Origin: Flectonema sp. DT1601
Lineage: Eukaryota > Euglenozoa > Diplonemea > Diplonemida > Diplonemidae
NCBI GenBank assembly: GCA_964019425.1
Contig: OZ025819.1
Location: 885,840-949,839, forward strand
Reading direction: 5' to 3'
DNA: 64,000 bases
A program made the translations under genes and the position numbers. The stretch's first letter is position 1, and every line of letters begins with the position of its first letter. The notes beneath the pieces were generated by a model. It was not told the DNA's origin. It saw only the letters and a list, made by a program, of their open reading frames with translations, and did not search any database. This document shows positions 20,303 to 29,900 of this stretch, piece by piece.

Positions 20303-21682
20303 ATGCTTCGTCGAACTTCTTTACTATGCTACCTGACTCCTAAAAAACGAATAGTCGTATTGGGAAGTGGTTGGGGTGGTTTTAATTTTGTTAAGAAAAT
20401 TGACATGCAAAAATACGATGTTTGTTTGGTGAGTCCAGCAAATCATTTTTTGTTTACTCCATTACTTCCAAGTTGTGCTGTAGGAACATTAGAATTTAGA
20501 GCAATTCAAGAACCTGTGAGAACGATTCCAGGATTGTCTTATTATCAAGGCAAGGCAATGGAGTATTGTGAAGAGACTAAGAAGATTAGGTGTAGGGATA
20601 TTTTTAAGGAAACAGACTTTGAATTGAACTACGATTATCTAATTGTGACTTGTGGTTCAAAGACGTCAGACTTCAACACTCCAGGAGTGATGGAGAGAGA
20701 AGGAAATGATGTTCTTTTCTTAAAACACCTCCACCACGCGAGACAAGTTCGCAACAGAATTTTAGAATGTTTTGAAAGAGCCGCCATTCCCTCAACGTCA
20801 GAGGCTGATAGAAAACGTTTACTCTCTTTTGTTGTTGTTGGTGGAGGACCGACCAGCTGTGAATTCGTCGGAGAGCTGTACGACTTTATATCTGAAGACT
20901 GTGGTAGATGGTATCCCGATTTGAAATCAAAAACCCGAGTCACCCTCGTCGAGGCAGGTTCTCAGCTCCTCGGATCATTCCACAAGAATCTCGCCAACTA
21001 CGTCCTGAAAGGTTTTAAAAACAGAAGAATTGATGTGAAGATTGGAACAGCCGTTAAGAAGATAGAAGACCATCACGCATTACTAAGTGACGGAACAAAG
21101 CTACCTTTCGGTATGATGGTTTGGTCAGCGGGTTTACAGCCTACGAAATTTGTCAACGCGTTGGACTTTCCAAAAGGTCCAACAGGACGGATATTGACAA
21201 CTGATCATCTCAGAGTTAAAGGATCTGACAGAGTATTCGCATTCGGTGACTGCGCTGTAATGGAATCACAACCCCTACCACCAATCGCTCAAGCAGCATT
21301 ACAAGAAGCTAAATATCTAGCAAAGAAATTCAATGCTTGTCAACCAGGTTTCGGACCAGTCTCTGATGAAGGAACCCGTCCATTCTCATACATGTCATTA
21401 GGTTCAATGGCTATGCTTGGTGGATGGAGAGCTGTAGCTGACTTTTCTCATGTTGGTTCAGAAGGAAATCAATCAAACATCGGTTCTGTTACTGGATTAA
21501 CTGCATTTTTATTATGGAGAACTGCGTATTGGGGACGTCAAGTTTCGTTAGTTAATAAGATTCTTATTCCGGTATGTTATTGTTCTGTTAATTTGAAAAA
21601 CAAAAAAAAAAAACAAACAAAAACAAAACAGATGTATTGGTTTAAGGCTTGGCTCTTTGGACGTGACATCAGCAGATTTTAA
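20303..21682 (+). CDS. Type II NADH:ubiquinone oxidoreductase (alternative NADH dehydrogenase)
   Basis: Two exons, 20303-21571 and 21632-21682, give 439 residues. The 60-base intron (GTATGT...AACAG) has no stop and keeps frame, so unspliced RNA would still read through with 20 extra Lys-rich residues; the spliced C terminus MYWFKAWLFGRDISRF matches the family's usual FGRD-[IL]-S-RF ending. FAD-binding GSGWGG lies near residue 23, ANHFLFTPLLP near 48, the NAD-binding VVVGGGPTSCEFVGEL near 178, and FAFGDCAV near 313. The enzyme oxidises NADH without pumping protons and passes electrons to quinone at the inner mitochondrial membrane. The N terminus (MLRRTSLLCYL) fits a short mitochondrial presequence. 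Confidence 0.95.
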   Translation: MLRRTSLLCYLTPKKRIVVLGSGWGGFNFVKKIDMQKYDVCLVSPANHFLFTPLLPSCAVGTLEFRAIQEPVRTIPGLSYYQGKAMEYCEETKKIRCRDIFKETDFELNYDYLIVTCGSKTSDFNTPGVMEREGNDVLFLKHLHHARQVRNRILECFERAAIPSTSEADRKRLLSFVVVGGGPTSCEFVGELYDFISEDCGRWYPDLKSKTRVTLVEAGSQLLGSFHKNLANYVLKGFKNRRIDVKIGTAVKKIEDHHALLSDGTKLPFGMMVWSAGLQPTKFVNALDFPKGPTGRILTTDHLRVKGSDRVFAFGDCAVMESQPLPPIAQAALQEAKYLAKKFNACQPGFGPVSDEGTRPFSYMSLGSMAMLGGWRAVADFSHVGSEGNQSNIGSVTGLTAFLLWRTAYWGRQVSLVNKILIPVCYCSVNLKNKKKKQTKTKQMYWFKAWLFGRDISRF

Positions 21683-22242
21683 TAAATGTAGACGACGATG
21701 AGGATTCACTTTACATGATTTCCTGACTTGCGAATGATCTGTTCCTCGAGACGTATTCGACATATTTAATTTATTTGTTCATTTTACCTGGTCACAGACC
21801 GTTGGTATCTAATAAAAAGTACAAGTTGCAGACAAGATGTTCAAAAAAAAAAAAAAAAAAAAAAAAAATAGTCATCGACCTTCGTTATCGTCGATAAAGT
21901 TGTAAAGTGACCAAACTAAATCATAAGTAGGAATGTGTTGGTTGCACAGTCGTCAATCATCACAGAAACAAGAGGACAGTTATTCGATCATAGATCACTG
22001 ACATCTGTTTGTATTATTATCGTAGTCATCACCATCACCTATCGGGGTATTGGTTGGGTTACGATTCCCCCATCCGAGCAACAAGGGCGCTGATGCACCC
22101 TCTCTATCATTTTTGTTGCAATTAACACTACGAGGCTGGTTATGGCCAAGGGTCTTTTGTTTTCGTGACAGTCGATTTGTTTAATAAGAATAGCTCTCAC
22201 AAAGATATTTTGTGTGTGGTTAAGAGACAACGTGCAAGGGGG

Positions 22243-22277
<35 letters not shown>

Positions 22278-22503
22278 TAGAAAATGTAGTCCCGTGTTGG
22301 AAAGTTTTTTTCACTAACGTTTGTTGATACAATCACAAATGTGTTTGCTGTTTTTTTTTAAATTATTATTTTTTTTTTTTTTTATTTCGTGTTTCCTTTA
22401 TAGTAATACTATATTTTGGTGTTGCTGTCTTCCTGGATGTTTTTTTTCAATATCAAACAATCAGAATTATTTCTGTGCTTTATTTCTTCTGTACCAATAT
22501 ACT
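21683..22503 (+). other. 0.8 kb spacer left of the piggyBac element
   Basis: No gene seen. It contains A27 (about 21843-21868) and A34 (about 22242-22275) runs. A GC-richer patch at about 22030-22100 has a GGGTTACGATTCCCCC hairpin-like string; I could not fold it into a tRNA. Confidence 0.5.
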
Positions 22504-22507
22504 TTAA

Positions 22508-22521
22508 CCCTTACACCACCG
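22508..22521 (+). repeat. piggyBac left terminal inverted repeat
   Basis: CCCTTACACCACCG, immediately after a TTAA target site; perfect inverted match to the right end. Confidence 0.92.
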
Positions 22522-22713
22522 GAGCTGATATATCAGTCTGAAAAAAAAATTTTTTTTTGCTAAGTGAAAATTTTGCATTTCTGAGTACAACGATTTCACG
22601 GGAGAGGTATTATTGCGATGTCTTTTATGTTCCTTACGTGTTGCGCCGCAATAGTTTTTATTAAATGGTAAATTTTCCATTTGCTAAAGCTGGCCAAAAT
22701 CAACTTGGGAAAT

Positions 22714-23698
22714 ATGTCGGTCCACAGTTCTGATGAGGATGCAACAGTATTTGTTAATCCATCGTCGGTGTGCTCCGATTCGTCACTTGACGAAGTATCT
22801 GACTCCAAATGGGGAGGGGAGGTAACAAGGGTTACCAAGAATAAAAACGCGTTTCCAAGAAATGTTAAAGATTGGAGTTGCACGCAAGTCGGAGCTGCAG
22901 GTTTTTGAGTTTTTCTTCGGATAGTCAGTTTTCCAGCTGATGAAGAAAAACTCTGAGGTCTATGCCTCACAGAGGGGAAGAAAATTTAAAACCAGTACGC
23001 AGGAGCGAAGGGCCTTTGTTGGCACAACACTACTGACGCGCCTCCCAATAAAATCTAACCTGGGGGATTCCTGGGGTTTGAATGACATGCTGTTGACCCC
23101 CCTGTTGTTCTTTCCGCAAGTGTTTTCACGTAATCGCTTTGCCGAAATACTGAGGAACTTACACTTCTCTGCGATATTACCTGCTCCCGAGCATGAGGAT
23201 CCGAAGTGGAGACGTGTATTTTGAATTCCTTTATCCTGATGCGACGTGGGCATGGTGGAATTTGGACGGATAGTAGTGAATCTGGCTGGAGAAGCAAGAG
23301 ATTCTTATCCTTCAAATTGGCTTTGTTTTGGGCAGCTTAGGTACATTTAAACGTACCAGAGCGGCACCGACACTATTAATAACACCATCAGTACCGCCTT
23401 CTCCACAATCAGTATCAATCCCTGATCGCCTCAAGCCAGCTTTGGGACACTACCCGGAAAGATGGAAAAGGCTCGTCAGTGTGCAGTTCGCGCAAAGCGC
23501 GCACAATCACTAGATTACTGTGAGCGATGCAACCAAGCGCTTTGTGCTTACCCATATTTCAAAAGGTATCACATTCTCCAAAACTACAAAATTCCTTGTG
23601 ATGTTCCTAAACCGCCAACTTCCCAAAATCCAGTATGCCAGGCTGGTGGGGTAAAGAGGTGGAAGTTTATAGATCCAGCCCAACACGGTCTGATCTAA
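22714..23698 (+). pseudogene. piggyBac transposase remnant
   Basis: Three pieces in different frames. 22714-22908 has an acidic N-terminal segment (MSVHSSDEDA). 22940-23224 has the N-terminal part of the transposase domain: ERRAFVGTTLLTRLPIKSN, then WGLNDMLLTPLLFFPQVFS and NRFAEILRNLHFS. 23328-23698 has the C-terminal cysteine-rich tail, with ARQCAVRAKRAQSLDYCERC and ALCAYPYFKRYH. Between the second and third pieces only about 230 bases remain where roughly 1 kb encoding the DDD catalytic core is expected, so most of the core is deleted; frame breaks separate all three pieces. The gene is dead. Confidence 0.85.
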
Positions 23699-24235
23699 GT
23701 AGCCGCACTGTTACTAATGAAGTTCCATGATCTGGGATCGATGTTATTTGTATTTTTCGAGCTTATCAACCCCGATGCGGTAATCCTCCTGTGTGTCTGA
23801 ACCTGCTGTGCCATGTTGCGGGTTGTTTGTGTATTTTCCGCGACCACAGAGGGCTTTTACAAGCTCAAAAAACAGGGGAAAAATCTGATTTTTCGATTTA
23901 ATATCGGCCGTGATTTGGCATTCTCTTTACTTGGGCTCCCTCTGACATGATGTTGCGCAGAAACATCATCCCTTTCAAAATACGGGAAGGGAATAACATG
24001 CAGCTGCTATGAATGGAAACCGTTGAGTACGTTATTGCGACACTGCCGACTTTGTTAGTTCTGCTGAATGTGCAACAACGCACCAAGGTACGCACCGTTA
24101 GGTGTGTGGGTGACAGGTGCTATTGACCCGTAGGAGTAGTTGTGTCCGGTTTGGTACATAGGTTTTCTGGGGGGGTACCTTTTCTCTTTTTGAAAAAACA
24201 GTAAAATTTTGGACCCGTCGTTTTGGGGGTTCTTA

Positions 24236-24249
24236 CGGTGGTGTAAGGG
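24236..24249 (-). repeat. piggyBac right terminal inverted repeat
   Basis: CGGTGGTGTAAGGG, the exact complement of the left end, followed by the second TTAA copy. Confidence 0.92.
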
Positions 24250-24253
24250 TTAA

Positions 24254-24899
24254 CAAGTTTTCCTTCTGCAAATTATTCAGCAGATTAAACCAATTTTTCA
24301 TAACAAAACTCATACCCTAGCTTAATATGAGTTTTTTTTTCTCTAGCTAATTAAACATACCTTTTTCTTTGATTAACAACTATGAATGTTTTTTTTTTTT
24401 TCAGTCAAGTACTTGATATTAATTTTGTTTTTAGCGCCCTTTCGTTGTCTCCAAGCTGTATTTTTTTTTTACAACTTTTCAAAACTGTATGACATTTTTG
24501 ACTCAGGTAGTGTTGTCAGATAGGAGCATCACAGACCTGCTATTGACTCGCTCTTACGCGTGCTGAAGCAGGTTTGATTAGAAAAAAAAATTTTTCTTAC
24601 TAGAAAAAAAAAAAGTGAAATCGCTATTTCTATTTTTTTTTTCCCCCCTCATTTTTGTATTGCTGTGGCTAATAGTTTGCATTCTCCTATTGTGTTTTTG
24701 AGAGGTGTGAATATGTTGAAGGAAAACAAAAAAAAAAAAAGAACAAAGAAACAATATATCAGATTACACAAACAAAAAATCGTTGCAATGCTCTTTAGTT
24801 TTTTTTCTTCTTCTCTTTTTTTCCACCAATAAAATTTTCCTTTATTAATTACAGGGAAGGAGTCGGGGGATTAGTAAATTAAATATAAAAAAAGTTAAA
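24254..24899 (+). other. 0.65 kb spacer
   Basis: No gene seen. AT-rich with several T runs. It ends with an acceptor-like TTAATTACAG (AG at 24853-24854) 45 bases before the next ATG. Confidence 0.5.
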
Positions 24900-26141
24900 A
24901 TGCTTAACCGAAATTTAACATCACAACTTCGATTCTGTAAAATTCGAGCATCTCAGAAATGGGGATGGGGCAACAATCGTGTGTTGGGTAGAGCAGTTGA
25001 TGTAGCCGAGGAATTCGGGATTAATAAAGTTAAACACGCGGTTAAACAATTTAAAAAAATTCAAAAAAAAAAACGACGAAAACCATCAACCATGGAAAGA
25101 AAGCAAGTCGCTTTCTCAAACCCAGAACTATGGCCGATTACGTTAGGGAAATCTGTGGCATATTGCACAGATTATGTTGAGGCTGATGAGCTAATTGGAC
25201 ATTACATATTTGATGCGGAACCAAGACCGGAGGTAGTCTCCATGAAGACCGACAGAAGAGTAACGAGATACCAAAGTAATCCTCATTTAAGTAAAGACAG
25301 GCAACACCTCGTAGCAAACATTTCTGTGCTGACCATCGCAACAGCTAAAGTAGTTTTGGTGTTACACTTGTCGCAATTTCAAGAGCAGTGGAAAAGTGGT
25401 ATCTCTTCTGATGATGAAGACGATGTTAAGATGCCTTTCTTACGGAGATTAATTGCATCAACTGATGTTATTAAAGCTACTACTGCTGTGGCACAGCTGT
25501 GTCACTTTTTGAAAAGTAATTTCGGATTTACTGTCGGAGGATTTGTCGATGTCAGTATCCTCGCAAAACATCTTCTGAGTGATGCTCAGTGTAACGGAGT
25601 TAAGTATCAGCCAACTGGTTTTTATCTTCAGGAGTTGGCTTCTGCTGCTTTACAAAAACCATTTCCGTATCCCCTTCGTCAAGTAATGAGTAATTGGGAT
25701 GTCCTACCTCTGTCTGAAGATCAGATCGTCTTTGCTTCCAACAACGCGTACGCATTGATTCTTGTTTATAATCACATTGTTAAAGTTCGTTCTGCTATGC
25801 AAGCATCTAGTTATGGTCCATGGTACCCTGTTTATGTTTCTATTAATAGTTTGATATTGCCATTTCCGAAAACTGATCTAGGTGAAATTTATGAAAAGGG
25901 ATCTGAATTCCATACGGATATTACTCAGTTACTTCAAAAAACATTTCGAGGGTATAGGATTCATGCAGTTTGGTTTTCTTGTTTTGATCAAACAGTTGGA
26001 ATTGCATTAGACAGTCAAGAAAAAGCACAAGAGCTAATCAACGAGTTCTCTAAGAATTTATCAATCATAGTCACTGATGTACCCCGAGAATGGAAAGATT
26101 TAAAAGAAGAATTCAGACTTCGATTAGCGGGAAGTCGATGA
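24900..26141 (+). CDS. RNase D-like (DEDD 3'-5' exonuclease fold) protein, probably mitochondrial and degenerate
   Basis: 413 residues. A basic N terminus (MLNRNLTSQLRFCKIRASQK) looks like a mitochondrial presequence. Residues of about 85-295 follow an RNase D/WRN-type exonuclease domain: the Exo I-like motif FDAEPRP (D105, E107), the core strand NISVLTIATAKVVLVLHL, the segment GGFVDVSILAKHLL, and near the end SNWDVLPLSEDQIVFASNNA. In active enzymes the last block carries Tyr and a catalytic Asp (Y-x-x-x-D); here it reads FASNN, and the expected Exo II Asp before CHFLKSNFG is also not evident. So the fold is likely but catalysis doubtful. The C-terminal 110 residues are unassigned. It may bind RNA rather than cut it (inference). 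Confidence 0.75.
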   Translation: MLNRNLTSQLRFCKIRASQKWGWGNNRVLGRAVDVAEEFGINKVKHAVKQFKKIQKKKRRKPSTMERKQVAFSNPELWPITLGKSVAYCTDYVEADELIGHYIFDAEPRPEVVSMKTDRRVTRYQSNPHLSKDRQHLVANISVLTIATAKVVLVLHLSQFQEQWKSGISSDDEDDVKMPFLRRLIASTDVIKATTAVAQLCHFLKSNFGFTVGGFVDVSILAKHLLSDAQCNGVKYQPTGFYLQELASAALQKPFPYPLRQVMSNWDVLPLSEDQIVFASNNAYALILVYNHIVKVRSAMQASSYGPWYPVYVSINSLILPFPKTDLGEIYEKGSEFHTDITQLLQKTFRGYRIHAVWFSCFDQTVGIALDSQEKAQELINEFSKNLSIIVTDVPREWKDLKEEFRLRLAGSR

Positions 26142-26275
26142 TGATTCATTTCGTCTATATCACTGCAGACGGTTAATTTATTACAATAATTTTATTGTTT
26201 TTTTTTTCTTGTTTGATTAAAAAAAAAAAAAAAATTATTCTTCCCCCCGTCCATTCACAGCTCAAGAGCTACAAC

Positions 26276-26687
26276 ATGACTAAGGGTACTACCTCCAAGG
26301 GAGAACGTGGTCACCACTCCCACAGGTGTGTTGTTATTGTCATTGTACTTAATAAGAATTTCTTAGTAATGTAATCACATAATAAAAAAACAGACTCTGC
26401 AAGAGATGTGGAAAGCGTTCTTTCCACACCCGTTTGAGAAGATGTGCGTCATGCGCATACCCAAACCCTTCAATGAGAAGGTATGCATTCAATTTAAAGT
26501 TGTTTTTACAGTTCGCGAATGGTTTAATAAAATAAAACAAATTAGATACCACTGGTCTGTTCAGGCCATCCGTAGACGTACCACCGGAGCTGGACGTATG
26601 AGATTCCTCAAGAAGGTTGAACGTCGTGCCGGAAACAACTTCAGAGAAGGTACCGTCGCCAAGTTCCAGGGACAGAAGAAGGAATAG
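26276..26687 (+). CDS. RPL37: Ribosomal protein eL37
   Basis: Exons 26276-26325, 26394-26480 and 26546-26687 give 92 residues, close to the usual 90-97. It starts [17 protein letters not shown], then has the zinc finger CKRCG...CASC (C-x2-C...C-x2-C) and ends with [15 protein letters not shown] and FREGT, all eL37 hallmarks. It is a component of the large ribosomal subunit that binds 5.8S/28S rRNA. Introns of 68 and 65 bases have GTGTGT and GTATGC donors and A-rich ends before AG. A pyrimidine-rich acceptor-like site ends in AG at 26259-26260, 15 bases before the ATG. Codons favour C-ending forms, as in the ubiquitin genes. Confidence 0.95.
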
Positions 26688-26987
26688 AAAAACCCTTTAA
26701 AAAATAGGGGTTCAACGTCTCCGTAGTACCTGCTCTTGTTTCACATCTCTCTTAGTCGTGTTGATTGAGAGATGGTGAGTCAGTTTTTTCAAAAACAAAA
26801 AACAAAAAAAAATGAGAAATTTTTTCTAAGAAAAAAAAAAAAAAAATTCATTTATTTTACAGCATCCATCATTAACATGTGCCAACATCAACAGGTGTGT
26901 AGTTTACTGAAAAAAACTATCCATGTATTCTTACTATTATTAATCTCAACTACAGTCAGAATACAGAATTTAAAAAAAAAAAAAAAA
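26688..26987 (+). other. Leader region of the VWA8 gene
   Basis: The frame is open from 26772 into VWA8 but is Lys/Phe-rich and looks non-coding. Two acceptor-like sites (AG at 26861-26862 and 26954-26955) precede the ATG at 26988. Between them lies a short ATG-initiated frame (MCQHQQ), followed by a GTGTGT that could be a donor; splicing it to the second AG would put a stop shortly after. Confidence 0.5.
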
Positions 26988-29900
26988 ATGACAAATCGTA
27001 TCAACAACATAAATAAACAAATACACTCATCCTTAGTACCTGTCGGATGGCCTAGAGTAGAAGAAGCTCATACCAGATGGATGGAAACAAAAGATGGACA
27101 GATGGGACACGACATGTTCTTAATCGGACCTCCGGGTAGTTATAGAAGAAAGATCGCAATGAGATACTGTGAAATGAATGGAAGAGAAGTTGAGCACCTT
27201 GTCATCAGTAGAGATACAACAGAAGCTGATTTGAAACAACGAAAGGAAGTTACAAACGGAAATCAAACAATATACGTTGACAGTGCTCCAGTACGTGCTG
27301 CTATTCACGGTAGAGTTCTCTTACTTGATGGAATTGAGAAGGCTGAGAGAAATGTTCTCCCAACCTTAAATAATATTCTTGAGAATCGTGAAGTTCAACT
27401 AGACGATGGAAGGTACCTAATGTCACCTCAGAGGTATGATCAGTTGAAGAAACAATATTCAGTCAAAGTACTAACACAGAAAGGGTTAGTAAGAGTATCA
27501 GAAGGGTTTAGAGTCATCGCATTGGGGTTACCTGTTCCACCATTTCCAGGATCCCCTCTTGACCCTCCATTGAGATCAAGATTTCAAGGTAGATTCATGA
27601 AACCTTCACCAGCAGTTGTACTTGGTCAATGGCCTCGAATCGCATCTCTAGTAGAAGCAATCAACATCAGTTCTGGAAACTCTGGTGCTGGAAGACTACC
27701 AATCGTTCCTTACGATTCAATGCTTCGACTAGCGATGTTGTTAAGCCTTCCTGAAACTGATAGACCAGACCCTGCGACAGCTATTCTACGATGTTATCCA
27801 TCAGAGTTATTGAGTCTTGATGCTGCATCATCGTCTAATGTTAAAATGTTACTCGACCATTTTGGTATTAGTCAGCCAGTTGTATCAAAACAATCGACAG
27901 CAGCTGGTTCATCATCAGCTGGATTCATTCTAACTCCACCTCTTTCTTCATTATTGGAGTCAGTAAAACAAGATATGAAGAGTGGTATGGATGCCTGTGT
28001 TGTTGGACCTTCTGGATGTGGAAAATCACACTTCGCGAGATGTCTAGCAGAAGCATGTGGATATGGAGATAAGATTGAATATTTATTTTTATATGGAGAC
28101 ATGACTGCCAGAGATGTCATCCAACACAGAACAACAACCAAAGACGGTTCCACAACTTGGGCATTCTCTCCTGTCATCAAGGCTGCTACAACAGGAGCTT
28201 TATTAGTACTTGACGGATTACATAGAGTGCCAAGTGATTTAATTAGTACTCTTGCTCCTCTTATTCAAGACAGACAGATTCAACTTCACTCTTGCGATGC
28301 ATCTCAGCAAACTAATGACATCGTTCTGCTTACTGCTGAAAGGAAGAAGTATCGAGGAAGCAGTCTTGTCGGTAGCAGTGAATTTAGCATCCATCCAAAC
28401 TTTAGAATATTAGCTCTCGCAGAGCCCCCAACTGGTAGGAGTAAGTGGTTGACGGAGGAAGTCTGTTCTCTGTTCACTTATCATAATTTTCCAGAATGGG
28501 AGGGAGCTGACTTGACTAGAGTTGTAGAGGTTCTCAACCCAACTTTTAAAGCTAGACCTCTCGTTGAATCTGTTCAGAAACTCACCACATCAGAAACTGA
28601 TAAGAAGACACCAGCAGGAAAGCCACAACCAAAACTTAGCTCAGATGACACACCAAAACTCTCCCTTCGTCAGATTATGAGATCGGCCACAGCAGCAGCT
28701 TCAGGATCGAAGGGAGGTGAGATGACCAGAGCAGCAGATGCCATTGGAAGACAGCTTTTGATTGATTCTTTACCTCCGATGCATAAAAAACAATTGTCAA
28801 AAAGATTAGCTGATGCTTTTGGTACCCGTGATCAGTCTCTACCACTCAAGGGACCATCTCCAATTCCTTCTTTACAATTTGTTGAAGAAGATAACAAGAC
28901 AACGATGGTTATAAACGGTCTGGAGTGTCCAGTAAGTAAACCAACTCACCCAGAAAGAGTTCCTCATGTTAGATTTGTTCCAATTGCGAAACACTTAGAT
29001 GTGATGGGTTATTTATGCAGGGAGTTCTTTATTCAAAAAGAAAGGTTCATAATGCTACTTGGACCACAAGGTGTTGGTAAGAATCGAATCACTGATTACT
29101 TATTACAATGTCTAGGTTGGGAGAGAATGTACATGCAACTTCACAGTGACACTACCGTTCAACAACTGACAGCAACACCAATGTTAGAAAACGGGATTTT
29201 AACTTGGAAAGACTCTCCGTTAGTAATGGCTGTTCGTGAGGGATTGTGTCTTGTTTTAGATGAGGCAGACAAGGCTCCTTTAGAAGTCATCATTTTATTA
29301 AAAAGTTTAGTAGAAGATCGATACTTGTCACTTGCTGATGGTAGAAAGATCACTCAAAGTTCACAACCAGAATCCGATTCGATTGTTCCAATTCACCCAA
29401 ATTTCAGACTAATTGTGTTGGCGAATAAACCAGGATTTCCATTCTTGGGTAATGACCTCTTTAGGGAATGCGGTGATGTCTTTTCAGTATTTTGTCTTGG
29501 CAATCCTGATCCAGAGTCTGAATACCAATTAATATCTGCTGAAGCTCCTTCAGTTGATCCTGTGATCCTACGTAGACTGGTGTTAGCATTCGCTGAACTC
29601 CGTCTTCAAAATGACAGTGGAAAACTCTCATATCCATATTCCAGTAGAGAATTACTTCACGTTGTTAGACACATGCATGCCAATCCTGAGAGTACAGTTG
29701 AAGAGGCGCTTGCAAATGTTCTCGCATTTGACAGATTAACACAAGTAATTACTACGGTGATTAAACCTATATTTGAAAAGAATGGTATCCCGGTATCTGC
29801 AGCTCTCTCTGGGATGATTGATAACGAACCCATCAGAACCATGTCTGAGAGAGCACTCTCTGTTCTCAAAGACATTACTGTTAGTGAGACTCGTTTAGTT

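Larger units (their letters stand above)
22508..24249 (+). mobile_element. Decayed piggyBac-family DNA transposon
   Basis: A 1742-bp element bounded by perfect 14-bp terminal inverted repeats (CCCTTACACCACCG at 22508-22521 and its complement at 24236-24249). It is flanked by TTAA on both sides (22504-22507 and 24250-24253), the target duplication specific to piggyBac. Inside are broken pieces of a piggyBac transposase (see separate entry). It is markedly less A/T-homopolymer-rich than the spacers around it. With the central catalytic part missing it cannot move by itself, but its ends look intact and could be served by a related transposase elsewhere in the genome. Confidence 0.9.

Noticed and set aside
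22030-22110. tRNA-like string GGGTTACGATTCCCCC
   Set aside because: No acceptor stem, D arm or anticodon arm could be placed around it; the T-loop is one base off the usual pattern.
26772-26987. N-terminal extension of VWA8 by 72 codons
   Set aside because: The extension is Lys/Phe-rich from A and T runs and contains acceptor-like sites, so the ATG at 26988 is the better start.
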